This document shows positions 27,409-37,527 of a stretch of DNA of 64,000 bases, piece after piece. The notes under the pieces are model-generated. The model did no database searches, was not told the DNA's origin, and worked only from the letters and a program-made list of their open reading frames with translations. The stretch's first letter is position 1. Every line of letters starts with the position of its first letter. This stretch comes from Dictyobacter formicarum (GTDB taxonomy: Bacteria > Chloroflexota > Ktedonobacteria > Ktedonobacterales > Ktedonobacteraceae): NCBI RefSeq assembly GCF_016587435.1, contig NZ_BNJJ01000002.1, forward strand, positions 539,991 to 603,990, in the 5' to 3' direction. A program made the position numbers and the translations under genes.

Positions 27409-28742
27409 TGACAGAGTGGGAAGAAACAACGCTTGGTAAAATTTGTGAAGATAGTGGTGGCAACATTCAAACCGGTCCCTTTGGCTCTCAGCTTCATGCT
27501 TCTGATTACGTGTCGGTTGGGGTACCTTCCATAATGCCGCAGAATATTAGTGATAATCGAGTCATAATTGATGGTATAGCTAGGATTAGGGATGCAGATG
27601 CAAGAAGACTATCACGATATCTAGTTAAATCTGGCGATATTGTTTACAGTCGTCGAGGGGATGTTGAACGTCGAGCGCTTATTCGTGAGACTGAGGAAGG
27701 ATGGCTGTGTGGAACTGGCTGCCTAAGAGTTAGATTTGGTGACAAAAAGCCAATTTCTTCAACATTCATATCATATTATTTGGGTGTGCCAAATATCCGC
27801 AAGTGGATCGTTCAGCATGCAGTCGGTGCAACGATGCCGAACTTGAACACAGCGATACTTTCTGATGTTCCCGTTCGCTTGCCACCATATCATGAACAAA
27901 AAGCCATTGCTGACGTTCTCTCCGCCTTCGACGATAAAATTGAACTTAACCGCCAGATGAATAATACGCTTGAAAGCATAGTGCAGGCGCTGTTCAAATC
28001 ATGGTTTATGGATTTTGACCCAGTAAAAGCCAAAGCCGAAGGGCAAAAGCCTGAAGGTATGGATGAAGCTACCGCCGCTCTGTTTCCTTCGGATTTCACT
28101 AAATCTATACTTGGACCTATTCCAGAAGGATGGACAATAAGCGAAATAGGAAAAGAAGTTGAAGTAATCGGAGGCTCAACGCCGAGTACACAAGAAGCAG
28201 CTTACTGGGAGGACGGAAATCTCTGCTGGGCTACTCCTAAAGACCTCTCCAAATTAAAATCCCCCATTTTACTCAATACAGAACGTAAGATTACTGAGCT
28301 TGGAGTAAAACAGATACCTTCAGGTCAATTACCCATTAATACGGTTCTCCTCTCCTCTCGCGCACCAGTAGGTTATATTGCGTTAGCAAAAGTTCCCACT
28401 TCGATAAATCAGGGATTTATCGCAATAAAATGCATTAAAGATGTTTCTCCATACTTTGTAATAAACTGGGCATATCATAAATTGGACGAAATTAAGGCCC
28501 GAGCTACGGGTACCACTTTTGCAGAAATCAGCAAATCTGTTTTCAGACCCATCAAAGTTATAGTTCCTAGCAAAGCTATAATTCAAAGATTTGATGATAT
28601 TGCCAAACCAATATATGAACGAATTACAGAAAATGAACGCAACGTATCTTCCTTAACAAATGCTCGTGATTTACTGCTGCCGCTCCTGATTTCCGGTAAA
28701 TTGCGCATAAGTGATCTTCCAGAGGAGGATGACGTCTCATGA
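27408..28742 (+). CDS. hsdS: Type I restriction-modification specificity subunit HsdS
   Basis: HsdS carries two target-recognition domains. The first begins at EWEETTLGKICEDSGG and ends near LPPYHEQKAIADVLSAFDDKIELNRQMN; the second begins at IPEGWTISEIGKEVEVIGGSTPS. Each is followed by the conserved helical spacer that sets site spacing. The 444-residue length is normal. The ATG at 27408 shares its A with the hsdM stop (TGATG); a GTG one codon earlier is the alternative. Recognition sequence cannot be read from the protein. Confidence 0.92.
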   Translation: MTEWEETTLGKICEDSGGNIQTGPFGSQLHASDYVSVGVPSIMPQNISDNRVIIDGIARIRDADARRLSRYLVKSGDIVYSRRGDVERRALIRETEEGWLCGTGCLRVRFGDKKPISSTFISYYLGVPNIRKWIVQHAVGATMPNLNTAILSDVPVRLPPYHEQKAIADVLSAFDDKIELNRQMNNTLESIVQALFKSWFMDFDPVKAKAEGQKPEGMDEATAALFPSDFTKSILGPIPEGWTISEIGKEVEVIGGSTPSTQEAAYWEDGNLCWATPKDLSKLKSPILLNTERKITELGVKQIPSGQLPINTVLLSSRAPVGYIALAKVPTSINQGFIAIKCIKDVSPYFVINWAYHKLDEIKARATGTTFAEISKSVFRPIKVIVPSKAIIQRFDDIAKPIYERITENERNVSSLTNARDLLLPLLISGKLRISDLPEEDDVS

Positions 28743-29377
28743 TACCACTTTGGTTGAACTCTGCTTTTCATCTACTAGTTCACGGCGAGTTACATTACAC
28801 GTTACCAGAAGATTTTGATCGGCGTTTATCGCTCATCAGCTTTGACAATGCCATTGAAGCTTCGATTGCCTGCTACTTGAAACTTCACCCTACGCTGCGT
28901 GGAAATAAGAAGTATGAGCGCACAGTGGTTGACACTGCTTTAAAGGATTATCACACCAAAATTGATTTCCTCTTCCAGGAAGTGGAGGTTAGAAGCGGAA
29001 TTTGCACCATAGCCAAAGAGGACATCATTTATGTGCATATCCAACGTAACCTTTTTTATCATGAAAATCCTGATTTTATTCCTTCTGATCCCATTCTTGC
29101 TAAAGTGCGGGAAGCAGCGTTCTGGATATTTGCATTTCTATTTGAGATAGCTGACCTTGAAGCAGAAGTAAGTGCCAGGATCAAGCAAATCAGGAAAGTG
29201 GATTTATACCAACGTAATAAAGAGATCGATGAACTAATTGATGATTCATATCCACTGATAGAAATTATGGGATCTTTCTATAAACCAAGCGAAGTCTTAT
29301 ACGCCGTTGATCCTGTTAATTACCGTGAATTTGTAGTAGAAATTTTGTCTGAAGAAAAAGATAGAAAGCAAAAATGA
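28739..29377 (+). CDS. HEPN-like protein embedded in the type I RM operon
   Basis: I do not recognise a named family for this 212-residue, mostly helical protein. It has Arg103-Asn-Leu-Phe-Tyr-His108, an R-x4-H motif preceded and followed by hydrophobic helices, as in HEPN ribonuclease or nucleotide-binding domains. Both ends overlap neighbours as ATGA (hsdS stop and hsdR start), so it is made together with the RM subunits. A helper, inhibitor or RNA-targeting back-up role for the RM system is inference. Catalytic activity is not shown. Confidence 0.6.
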   Translation: MIPLWLNSAFHLLVHGELHYTLPEDFDRRLSLISFDNAIEASIACYLKLHPTLRGNKKYERTVVDTALKDYHTKIDFLFQEVEVRSGICTIAKEDIIYVHIQRNLFYHENPDFIPSDPILAKVREAAFWIFAFLFEIADLEAEVSARIKQIRKVDLYQRNKEIDELIDDSYPLIEIMGSFYKPSEVLYAVDPVNYREFVVEILSEEKDRKQK

Positions 29378-32300
29378 GCATGGGAATTAACGAAAATAAA
29401 TTGGAGGAGGTGACCCTATTCTGGTTTGAAGAACTAGGCTATCAGGTAGCCTTCGGCCCAGACATAGCCCCACTGCCGGACGGAACCGCCCCAGAACGAG
29501 ACAATTACCGCCAGACCATCCTTATGGAGCGCCTGAAAACCCGGCTCCAGATTATCAATCCCACCATTCCTGCTGTTGCCATAGATGATGCTATTCACCA
29601 GATTCTTGCGCCAAACCTGCCCACAGTGATCCAGATCAACCGGCAATTCCACCGCTGGCTACGTGATGGTATCAAGGTACAATATCAGCGTGACAACGAG
29701 ACTGTGGGTGATCAAGTTTATCTAGTGGATTTTTACGAACCGACAAACAATGACTGGCTAGTGGTAAACCAATTTTCTATTCGAGGGCCGCAGCATACCC
29801 GCAGACCGGACATTATCGTTTTCTTAAACGGGCTGCCAATTGCCGTACTGGAGCTTAAGAATCCGGCAAATGAGGAAGCAGATATCTGGAAAGCATTCGA
29901 TCAGCTCCAAACCTACAAAGAGCATATCCCTGACCTGTTCAACACCAATGAGATGCTGATTATCTCCGATGGCGTGACTGCCCGCATGGGGTCACTAACT
30001 GCCGATAAGGAACGCTTCTCCACCTGGCGCACCATTGATGGCCATACTATTGACCCGTTAGGTGCGATGCGAGAACTGGAAACGCTAATAAAAGGCGTCT
30101 TCAATAAGGAATTTCTACTGGATTACCTGCGGAACTATATCCTTTTTGAAGAAGATAAAGATGGCATCATCAAGAAAATAGCCGGGTACCACCAGTTCCA
30201 CGCAGTCCGATTGGCCATGGTCAGAACGCTTGCCGCTGCTGCGGTTGACGGTGATCGCAAGGCTGGTGTGGTATGGCATACGCAAGGCTCCGGCAAGAGC
30301 ATCTCTATGGCTTGTTATGCTGGCAAGGTCATGACAAACCCGGAGATGAAGAACCCGACTGTCGTTGTCGTCACCGACAGGAATGACCTGGACGGCCAGC
30401 TTTTCGGCACATTCAGCACGGCTAAGGATTTATTGCGTGAAACGCCAGCGCAGGCTGATGACCGCAAAAACTTACGGGAATTACTGGAAAACCGGCCATC
30501 GGGCGGGATTATTTTTACCACTATTCAGAAATTCACGCCGGGCGAGGATGAGGATAGTTTTCCCATTTTATCCGAGCGGCATAATATAGTGGTTATCTGC
30601 GACGAAGCGCACCGCACGCAATATGGGCTGGAGGCCCGCCTGAACAAAAAAGGCGAGTATGAATATGGGTATGCAAAGCACATGCGCGACGCTCTGCCTA
30701 ATGCCACCTTTATCGCTTTTACAGGAACACCTGTTTCACAAACGGATCGCGATACGCGGGCGGTATTTGGCCCGGACATCCATGTCTATGATATGGAACA
30801 GGCAGAGAAAGACCAGGCTACCGTTAAAATCTACTATGAGGGACGACTTGCCAAGCTGGAACTGAATAGCAATGAGAATCTCCGGATTGACGAAGAAATC
30901 GAGGAGCTGACGGAAGACCAGGAGGAAAGCTCAGCAGCCAAAACTAAATCCCGCTGGGCAGCACTCGAAAAACTGGTGGGAACAGAACCGCGCATACAGG
31001 AGATTGCCGCCGACATCGTACAGCATTTTGAAAACAGGCTCAGGGTAATTGACGGAAAAGCAATGATCGTTGCTATGAGCCGGGAAATCTGCGCGCATCT
31101 ATACAATGCTATCGTCGAGCTACGTCCAGAATGGCACGATGATGACCCTAAAAAGGGCGTGATAAAAATTGTCATGACCGGTTCTTCCAGTGATAAAGCC
31201 ATCCTACGCCCTCATCTGTACTCCAAACAAGTCAAGAAGGATTTGGAACAACGGTTTAAAGACCCTACTGATCCCTTTAAAGTCGTTATCGTGCGGGATA
31301 TGTGGCTTACCGGATTTGATGCACCCTGCCTGCATACGATGTATATCGACAAGCCCATGCGCGGGCATACCTTAATGCAGGCAATAGCCCGCGTAAACCG
31401 CGTATTTAAGGATAAGCCTGGTGGATTAGTGGTTGACTATATCGGCATTGCAAACGAACTGCGAGAAGCGCTGAGAGAATACACTGCCAGTGGTGGTAAA
31501 GGAAATCCGACAGAACTTATTGAACAAGCTTTTGGAGTTTTTCAAGAAAAACTCAGCATAGCACGTGGCATGATGCACAACTTTGATTATTCTGATTATG
31601 AAACCGAAGCCTTTGAGTTATTGCCAGGCGCGGCAGATCATGTCCTGGGTCAGAGAGATGGCCAAAAACGCTTTTCCAACTGTGTCACAGCCGTGAGCCA
31701 GGCGTTTGCCTTGTGCAGTACCTATGAAGATGCAATTCCGTACAGGGAGGAAGTAGCTTTCCTGCAAGCCATTAAAGCCGCTATTACCAAACACGGCACA
31801 GCATCTAGCAAAATTGAGGATGAACAACGGGAACATGCGCTCAGGCAAATTGTCAGCAAAGCCATTGCCGCTGATGGAGTGGTGGACATATTTGCAGCGG
31901 CGGGGTTGAAAAATCCAGATATTGGGCTATTGTCAGATGATTTCCTCAAGGATGTCCGCCTGCTCCCTCAGAAGAATCTCGCGGTTGAGCTTCTGGAGCG
32001 GCTGCTCAGAGACGATATTAAGGTCCGCTTTAAAAACAATATTGTGCAAAACAAAAAATTTACAGATCTCTTGCAACAATCCCTGAATAAATACCGCAAT
32101 CGCGCCATCGAAACCACACAGGTACTTGAAGAGCTGATTGCAATGGCGGAGGAATTTAAAGCTGCCGCGGAGCGCGGCGAGGATTTAGGGTTAAATGCTG
32201 AAGAAATGGCATTTTATGATGCCTTGGGAACAAATCAGGCAGCGGTACGAGAATTAGGAGACGATATTCTCAGAAAAATTGCTGTGGAACTCACTGACCA

Positions 32301-32472
32301 GCTCCGTAAAAATATATCGGTTGACTGGTCTGTACGGGAGACAGTCAGAGCAAAGCTGAGAATTCTGGTAAAGCGTATTTTGCGAAAATACAAATATCCT
32401 CCTGACCTAGAACAATATGCCATTGATTTAGTGCTTCAACAGGCCGAAACATTATCTGAAGCTTGGACATAG
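29374..32472 (+). CDS. hsdR: Type I restriction endonuclease/translocase subunit HsdR
   Basis: HsdR translocates and cuts unmethylated DNA. The N-terminal nuclease holds [20 protein letters not shown] near residues 148-167, giving the PD-ExK residues. Motor motifs are HTQGSGKS near residue 304, DEAHRTQ near 411, FTGTPV near 449 and a C-terminal motif [12 protein letters not shown] near residue 670. The last 300 residues form the helical domain that contacts the methylase. At 1,032 residues it is full length with no frameshift, so the system looks intact. Confidence 0.95.
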   Translation: MSMGINENKLEEVTLFWFEELGYQVAFGPDIAPLPDGTAPERDNYRQTILMERLKTRLQIINPTIPAVAIDDAIHQILAPNLPTVIQINRQFHRWLRDGIKVQYQRDNETVGDQVYLVDFYEPTNNDWLVVNQFSIRGPQHTRRPDIIVFLNGLPIAVLELKNPANEEADIWKAFDQLQTYKEHIPDLFNTNEMLIISDGVTARMGSLTADKERFSTWRTIDGHTIDPLGAMRELETLIKGVFNKEFLLDYLRNYILFEEDKDGIIKKIAGYHQFHAVRLAMVRTLAAAAVDGDRKAGVVWHTQGSGKSISMACYAGKVMTNPEMKNPTVVVVTDRNDLDGQLFGTFSTAKDLLRETPAQADDRKNLRELLENRPSGGIIFTTIQKFTPGEDEDSFPILSERHNIVVICDEAHRTQYGLEARLNKKGEYEYGYAKHMRDALPNATFIAFTGTPVSQTDRDTRAVFGPDIHVYDMEQAEKDQATVKIYYEGRLAKLELNSNENLRIDEEIEELTEDQEESSAAKTKSRWAALEKLVGTEPRIQEIAADIVQHFENRLRVIDGKAMIVAMSREICAHLYNAIVELRPEWHDDDPKKGVIKIVMTGSSSDKAILRPHLYSKQVKKDLEQRFKDPTDPFKVVIVRDMWLTGFDAPCLHTMYIDKPMRGHTLMQAIARVNRVFKDKPGGLVVDYIGIANELREALREYTASGGKGNPTELIEQAFGVFQEKLSIARGMMHNFDYSDYETEAFELLPGAADHVLGQRDGQKRFSNCVTAVSQAFALCSTYEDAIPYREEVAFLQAIKAAITKHGTASSKIEDEQREHALRQIVSKAIAADGVVDIFAAAGLKNPDIGLLSDDFLKDVRLLPQKNLAVELLERLLRDDIKVRFKNNIVQNKKFTDLLQQSLNKYRNRAIETTQVLEELIAMAEEFKAAAERGEDLGLNAEEMAFYDALGTNQAAVRELGDDILRKIAVELTDQLRKNISVDWSVRETVRAKLRILVKRILRKYKYPPDLEQYAIDLVLQQAETLSEAWT

Positions 32473-32888
32473 GACCTAACCGGAAATAATCATAACTAAT
32501 TTAATGAGGGACCGCGATGTAAATTGTCACTAACGGACGCTATGGACATGCATATCTTCAGGAAGATTTTGCGTCACTTGGCAAGGCATCACTTTATATT
32601 ATCAAGCAAACCTCTATTAAATTCATAACGTCGGTTTATTGGTGTAAATCCCAATACTATTTTGGTGATCAACTAGCTTGAAGTGGCTTACTTGCCTAGA
32701 TAATTATCGTAAAAGTAACCAGTCTAGCGTTGGGGGTTACATCTGCCTCAACCATTTATTTAAATTTCAAAGTGCTTGAAAATTGAAAATAATTTATGTG
32801 CTCTTAGAGATAAATAACAAGAACACTTTTTGCCCGCCACCATTTACCTATCAACGCGATGATCTACAATGAAAAGGAGCACATACCT
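32473..32888. other. 416-bp spacer after hsdR
   Basis: The spacer is AT-rich and without a supported gene. Its right end holds a copy of the intergenic leader cassette (32793-32815) just before the next ribosome site. Confidence 0.5.
32793..32815 (+). promoter_or_regulatory. Intergenic leader cassette, copy 1 (no leader ORF)
   Basis: TTTATGTGCTCTTAGAGATA matches the cassette seen at 36568, 40893 and 43724. Here the ATGAA start of the leader ORF is missing and the sequence continues AAATAACAAG. Confidence 0.5.
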
Positions 32889-33209
32889 ATGGCACTACGA
32901 CCAGAAGAGGTTCAGCATCTCGAGGGACTCGTTGAGGATATGATCAAACGCATTGAGGATACCAACACATCAAATGAAGCTGCGGTCGTCTACGGCAGAA
33001 TCGGCAACGCGTGTACCAAAGCGCTGGCCATCGAAGCTGCAGCCGCGGCCAAGAGAACAGCACGCACAAACAACGTGACCAAGTTCCGCGCTAGCCGGGA
33101 AAACCGCCTGAACTCCCGCAAACTTGGACAGGGGAGAGCAGGAGCAACGGACGCGCAATCCTCCACTCAAGGCCAGCGCCCCCAGGGGCAGCGCCAAACA
33201 TCTAACTAA
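32889..33209 (+). CDS. Hypothetical small helical protein with basic Gln-rich tail
   Basis: The 106-residue product starts at 32889, where AAGGAG lies about 10 nt upstream. Residues 1-60 predict as helical (LRPEEVQHLEGLVEDMIKRI), Ala-rich in the middle, and the last 40 residues are Arg/Gln/Ser-rich and likely disordered and nucleic-acid binding. No family is recognised. It is a single-gene unit between the leader cassette and a terminator. Confidence 0.65.
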   Translation: MALRPEEVQHLEGLVEDMIKRIEDTNTSNEAAVVYGRIGNACTKALAIEAAAAAKRTARTNNVTKFRASRENRLNSRKLGQGRAGATDAQSSTQGQRPQGQRQTSN

Positions 33210-33221
33210 TTCCATCCCTCG

Positions 33222-33277
33222 ACACCGAACTTTTGTAAGAGCAGGGTACAACTTTTACGAATGTTCGGTGTTTTTTT
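33222..33277 (+). terminator. Terminator after the small helical protein gene
   Basis: ACACCGAAC pairs with GTTCGGTGT and is followed by seven T. The enclosed loop is long (about 30 nt). Confidence 0.75.
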
Positions 33278-33451
33278 GTCCGAAATTTCTGCGAAGTTGC
33301 AGCCGCAAAAATCGTGGCAGCCCCTCGGCACTGTCATGGCACCTTCGCCGCATGTTACGCGCACCTTTTTACACGACTAATACCTGACTTTTACACGATT
33401 AAACCACAGAAGATCGGGCAAATTTCAGAGGCAAAACAAGGAGTGAATTCG

Positions 33452-34552
33452 ATGGGCAGATTCGATAGATTTATCCCCTTCAAAAGCCGCCAACCCGGCC
33501 AGGTCGCAGGGGCACAGACTGCTGCCGCCCCGCCACAAAAGAATAGCCAACAGCAGCCACCAGACCCAAATACAGGCCCGCTGGATACCGCATCAACATC
33601 CGGCCTGCAGAACGTCGATGGTGAGAGCCTCAATCTGGTGAACTACTCTCCGGCACAGCTCATGCAACATGTCGAAAATACGATGTCTACCGTGCATTTC
33701 GGCATGAGCCTGTCACACCGCTTTATGGAGAATGTCGCGGAACTGTGGTCCGTCATCGGCCCGATGGTTCTTCTCCTCGGCACATCCGGAGAGGTCTTCG
33801 CCTTTATCTGGCAGAATACTAACAATCCGGAATGGTGGGTAGGGATGTCGATCCTGGCCACGGTCATTGTGCTTGAGGCAACGTTTATGGTTGTCTCGTA
33901 TAAGGCCGCAACAATCCGCAATAGGGCAGAAATGCGACCTGGAGGACCCTCCGATCTGGACAAGGCCAAGCTCAAGCGGTATAAGATCACCTGGTTTGTC
34001 CTGGGATTTGGCGTTGGAGCTGGCCAGGTCGCGTTTCTTCTGTTCGCTATGAATGCCAGGGTGAACGGCATCGTATGGCTCGCTACCTTTGCTATTGTGC
34101 GCACGGTCATGACGCTAGCCAGTGACTTCTATACGGCCTTCGTCCACGAAGAGAAGCCAACAGATGGTGAGCAGGCCAAACAAAAGCAGCAACAGCGGGC
34201 ACAGCTGGCGCAACAGTTACTGCACCAAAAATCGGCTGAGGTGACGATCATCAACAAGGGGATCCTGGAATTGCAGCGTGCCCATACAGAGGCTGACATC
34301 GAGCAGGATAGCTTGCACACTGAGCTTCAGATGAAGCGCCTTGAGAATAAGAACCGGATTGAGACATTGAAGAGCATGCAGGATCAAGCCAATATGTTCA
34401 ACCGGCTGGGTACGGGCGTCATGCGCGCACTGTTTGATCCTGAGATGGATGATGATCAGAGGCAGAAGCTCTTAGGAACGTTACAAGGGTTTATGTCCGT
34501 TGGCAACCAGTTGCCACCTCCACATACCACCATCGAGGAGGAGGATATTTAA
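33452..34552 (+). CDS. Membrane protein with C-terminal coiled coil
   Basis: The 366-residue protein has a Pro/Gln-rich N-terminus and then about four membrane helices between residues 100 and 230, including IGPMVLLLGTSGEVFAFIW, MSILATVIVLEATFMVV and FVLGFGVGAGQVAFLLFAM. A long Gln/Lys/Glu coiled coil (about 240-330) precedes an acidic end, TTIEEEDI. The ATG at 33452 follows AAGGAG by 8 nt. The layout suggests a membrane-anchored scaffold or sensor. I do not recognise the family. It overlaps the next start as TAATG. Confidence 0.7.
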   Translation: MGRFDRFIPFKSRQPGQVAGAQTAAAPPQKNSQQQPPDPNTGPLDTASTSGLQNVDGESLNLVNYSPAQLMQHVENTMSTVHFGMSLSHRFMENVAELWSVIGPMVLLLGTSGEVFAFIWQNTNNPEWWVGMSILATVIVLEATFMVVSYKAATIRNRAEMRPGGPSDLDKAKLKRYKITWFVLGFGVGAGQVAFLLFAMNARVNGIVWLATFAIVRTVMTLASDFYTAFVHEEKPTDGEQAKQKQQQRAQLAQQLLHQKSAEVTIINKGILELQRAHTEADIEQDSLHTELQMKRLENKNRIETLKSMQDQANMFNRLGTGVMRALFDPEMDDDQRQKLLGTLQGFMSVGNQLPPPHTTIEEEDI

Positions 34553-35274
34553 TGCCAGAGCGTCCATACAGCCGGTATACTCGAGAGAAAACCTGGGCAG
34601 CCCTCTATAGCCAGCACATCAATGCTGGCTATGCCCTTGTTCCATTCAGCACAACCAGCAATAGTATCGATGTGATCAGGTGCCCTTCCCCTGAAGATGC
34701 ACAGAAACTGCAGCACCTGTTAGACGAACACGCGGAGGAATACAAAACCTTCTATGAGCATGAAGTCCCTTTGAACGATCTACCGAGCCAGGTCAAAGAA
34801 GTGAATGAGAAGAAACGTTCCGCGGTTGTCTTGGCCAGGAGCAGCGACTACTACCACTACTCCCTTTCCGATATTGCCCAACTACGTGTGGTCATTTGCG
34901 GGTTGCACAACAGCTATCTTCATTTGCCAGTTTGGGAAACCAGGACAAACAGGCGATACAGGCCAAAGGAAACTGCAGTAGCCATCTCATCGCCTGACTT
35001 CGATCAAATTCGCCGTACCCAATTTGGACATAGCATCCTGGTAGGTGCTCTGTACAAAGGTGATGAAGCCGCCCTGTCATTTATGGATGGTCTGAAAAAG
35101 CGCTCAGAGCGTTCCTACTGGCGCATCAAAGCAGAAGTTGAGACGCTACAAGATAGCCACTACCGAGGGCGCCCCCTGGCCTTCCTGACAGAAGCAGAAA
35201 GGCGCGCGATTGGCAGTAAAATTAGCGCCAGTTTGAAGCTCTATCATGAAAAGAAGCGCTTGCATCTCGTTTGA
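34552..35274 (+). CDS. Hypothetical protein coupled to the membrane coiled-coil protein
   Basis: This 240-residue soluble protein has no recognised domain. It is rich in charged and Tyr residues (RSSDYYHYSLSDIAQLR) and has no signal peptide or membrane helix. Its start shares the last A of the upstream stop codon, so the two proteins are made together and may form a complex. No catalytic motif could be picked out. Confidence 0.65.
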   Translation: MPERPYSRYTREKTWAALYSQHINAGYALVPFSTTSNSIDVIRCPSPEDAQKLQHLLDEHAEEYKTFYEHEVPLNDLPSQVKEVNEKKRSAVVLARSSDYYHYSLSDIAQLRVVICGLHNSYLHLPVWETRTNRRYRPKETAVAISSPDFDQIRRTQFGHSILVGALYKGDEAALSFMDGLKKRSERSYWRIKAEVETLQDSHYRGRPLAFLTEAERRAIGSKISASLKLYHEKKRLHLV

Positions 35275-35379
35275 ACAAACAAGTAAGTATCATGGCACCT
35301 ATTAAGATATTCATACGTATTTTGCATCCCAGAGATATTTGACGTATATTTATGAAATAAGAGTGAAAGGATCCGGTTT

Positions 35380-35922
35380 ATGCCTTTTGTTGCTCAACAT
35401 CGTGTGACCGGTGAGCGCATCGATATCACGCGGTATCGAAATCCCTCCAGAGAGATCCAACCACAAGATTGTATTTGTCCTCTATGTGAAGGGGACCTGA
35501 TCATGCGCATCGGACTGATTCGGCAGCCGCATTTTGCCCATCGGGCAACCTGTGAGAGCCAATATAAGAGCCATCCTGAGTCCGCAGCCCACCGCAATGC
35601 CAAGCTCTATCTTCAAAATCACTTGCGCGAAGAGTTCCCGGAATATATGCAAGCAACCATCGAACTGGAAGTCAAATTAGAACCTATCTGGCGCGTCGCC
35701 GATCTGCTGGTCACCTTTCCTACTGGCCTGCGGCAGGCCCATGAAATTCAATTAGCGAGCATAACAACGGGGAAATTACAGGAGCGTACAAATGACTATA
35801 CATCGATGGGCGTCGACGTTGTTTGGTGGTTGGGCGGCCATGCTAATACCCAAGAAAATCAGCTTTGGTGTATCGAAACGTTTGGCTATAGCCTCAGTAT
35901 CCAGTATGCGCTTGAAGAGTAA
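35380..35922 (+). CDS. CoiA-like competence/nuclease-family protein
   Basis: CoiA-like proteins are found with DNA-uptake genes and in phages and contain a putative nuclease domain. The 180-residue product has the N-terminal zinc-like CPLCEGDL and HFAHRATC segments, ESAAHRNAKLYL, and the nuclease core VADLLV with EIQLASIT, LQERTNDYTSMGVDVVWWLGG. This is shorter than full CoiA (about 300 residues), ending right after the core. A role in processing incoming or replicating element DNA is inference. Confidence 0.72.
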   Translation: MPFVAQHRVTGERIDITRYRNPSREIQPQDCICPLCEGDLIMRIGLIRQPHFAHRATCESQYKSHPESAAHRNAKLYLQNHLREEFPEYMQATIELEVKLEPIWRVADLLVTFPTGLRQAHEIQLASITTGKLQERTNDYTSMGVDVVWWLGGHANTQENQLWCIETFGYSLSIQYALEE

Positions 35923-36517
35923 ATCCTGGAGTATCACCCGTGCAACGGAAACCGGAATGGCCACGCAACGCATCCCAACAGCACCTGATCTGGACACTCT
36001 CTTTTTCCGACTTAGGACACCAGCCTTACAGTTTCGACGCGTGCAGCGATCCTGCCCATCCATTGTAGGTACCCAGGTCATCAAGCTGAGTGTTGATACC
36101 ATTTCCCTGCTGCCTGACCAGATCGCCTCAAACGATTGGGAGTACGTCTGGCCACGAGCCTGGATCAGGATCACGCGCCGCTGGATGCCTCTCATGAAAC
36201 GCCATGGGGGTGATCTTAGAGATCTGGAATATGGAATGCCAATCATCTCGCGAAGACAACCGGTCCCATGGCGCATTGGCGTCATTGAGCGAGACCCCAA
36301 TGCCCGAGAGCAACCGTATCTGCTATGGTCTCTGCTTCGACAACGCATCCGACAAATGCATCAGAATGCCAACTGCTATGACAGCAGTTCCCCGGAAGGA
36401 TCCAGATTTCTCTATTTGCTCTCCCTGAGCAAGGCTCATCAACCACGTCCTGTTCATCAGGTCTGGAGCACAGAGCCTGTACAGCTTTCGTTATGGCAAC
36501 AACAAGAACTCTCATAA
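35906..36517 (+). CDS. Hypothetical protein downstream of the CoiA-like gene
   Basis: The frame is open from 35792, but the part overlapping the CoiA core is surely not coding. Candidate starts are the ATG at 35906, overlapping the CoiA stop by 17 nt, and an ATG at 35957; neither has a clear ribosome site. The product of about 203 residues is Arg/Trp/Gln rich (WPRAWIRITRRWMPLMKRHGGD) with no recognised domain. It could be the displaced C-terminal half of a longer CoiA-like protein split by a frameshift. Confidence 0.5.
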   Translation: MRLKSKSWSITRATETGMATQRIPTAPDLDTLFFRLRTPALQFRRVQRSCPSIVGTQVIKLSVDTISLLPDQIASNDWEYVWPRAWIRITRRWMPLMKRHGGDLRDLEYGMPIISRRQPVPWRIGVIERDPNAREQPYLLWSLLRQRIRQMHQNANCYDSSSPEGSRFLYLLSLSKAHQPRPVHQVWSTEPVQLSLWQQQELS

Positions 36518-36522
36518 CCTCT

Positions 36523-36570
36523 GCTCACCTGAGTGAAACTTACTCGGGTGAGCCTTGTCACCTCTTTTTT
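36523..36570 (+). terminator. Hairpin terminator, merges with leader cassette 2
   Basis: GCTCACCTGAGT (36523-36534) pairs with ACTCGGGTGAGC (36542-36553) with one T-G pair. A T run lies about ten bases later (36565-36570) and forms the start of the leader cassette. Confidence 0.65.
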
Positions 36571-36624
36571 ATGTGCCTTTAGAGGATAAACATGAAAAGT
36601 GTTGTATCTACCTGGCTATGTTAG
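36568..36624 (+). promoter_or_regulatory. Intergenic leader cassette, copy 2, with a 10-residue leader ORF
   Basis: TTTATGTGCCTTTAGAGGAT (36568-36587) contains AGAGGA as a ribosome site for ATG at 36592. The leader reads MKSVVSTWLC and stops at 36624, ten bases before the exonuclease gene. Confidence 0.55.
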
Positions 36625-36633
36625 GAGAAGCAT

Positions 36634-37455
36634 ATGGACTTAAGAGATACAGTAAACATACTAGCGTCCGTTAATCAGACACTTGAGCAAGTGAAGGCTA
36701 CAGAACCTGTTCATTCTGTTGATCAACTTATTGAGCATCATCAGCTCCGCAAAAATCTACAGGCCAAACTTAGGCAGTTAGATACTGCCCTGCAAGCACT
36801 CTACCAGCTTGCCCACAGCTTGCCCACAATCCCCCCATTTGAAGTTGTACGCTGGGCACAAAATATCCTTGCGATGCCAAACTTAGCCTTCCTTGAACTG
36901 GACACCACTGGCTTGTATGAAAGCGCTGAAATCATCCGTGCATTGGTACTGGATAGAGGAGGCAATACACTTCTTGATCTGTATGCCCAGTCGCCTACCA
37001 GAGCACTTAACGCGGATATCGAGCGGATCACCGGAATCACAACCCAAGACCTTATCGCCAAGGGCCAACCCATCCAAGTGGTGATTGAGCAGCTACGTAC
37101 AGTACTGCACGGGAAGTATGTGCTGTCCTACAATCTCGATTTCGACGCCGGGAAACTCCAAGAGGCAACGACACGCCTGGGGATCGAATCCCTCACCTTT
37201 ATTGGAGAAGATCTGATGGAACATGCAATGAAATATTATTCATTGCGCTCCTATCCCAAACTGGAAGTGCTATGCCGCCGCATCGGTTCACCATTGCCTG
37301 AACAACTACACCAGACTGCATTCCATCGCGCAGAAGGCCAGCTAGCTCTGCTCAAGGCGATTGCGAACGTAGTAACAGATGCTCAACCAACTACATCACC
37401 GCCAACCGCAGTTGAGGACACGGACGCGGAGACACTGGACGAGCATCCATTTTAG
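36634..37455 (+). CDS. DEDD-type 3'-5' exonuclease domain protein with altered active site
   Basis: After a 70-residue helical N-terminus, the exonuclease domain begins at FLELDTTGL (residues 87-95). In the family this motif is D-x-E; here it is Glu88-x-Asp90, the two acids swapped. Motif II is kept in LSYNLDFDAGKL (Asp171). Motif III normally H-x4-D reads His231...Gln236. The fold is clear, but three acidic positions are changed, so activity may be lost or altered. The gene stands alone between leader cassette 2 and a terminator. It may bind rather than cut DNA. Confidence 0.75.
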   Translation: MDLRDTVNILASVNQTLEQVKATEPVHSVDQLIEHHQLRKNLQAKLRQLDTALQALYQLAHSLPTIPPFEVVRWAQNILAMPNLAFLELDTTGLYESAEIIRALVLDRGGNTLLDLYAQSPTRALNADIERITGITTQDLIAKGQPIQVVIEQLRTVLHGKYVLSYNLDFDAGKLQEATTRLGIESLTFIGEDLMEHAMKYYSLRSYPKLEVLCRRIGSPLPEQLHQTAFHRAEGQLALLKAIANVVTDAQPTTSPPTAVEDTDAETLDEHPF

Positions 37456-37477
37456 CCTGATCAGATAAACATCTTAA

Positions 37478-37514
37478 AGCAGCCCTTCTAGCCCTTGCTG
37501 AAGGGCTGCTTTTT
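37478..37514 (+). terminator. Terminator after the exonuclease-like gene
   Basis: AGCAGCCCTTC (37478-37488) pairs with GAAGGGCTGCT (37500-37510), followed by a T run. Confidence 0.85.
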
Positions 37515-37527
37515 GGAAGGAACAATC

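Noticed and set aside
35776..36348. 190-residue minus-strand frame
   Set aside because: Antisense to the CoiA-like gene and its neighbour; no recognisable domain.
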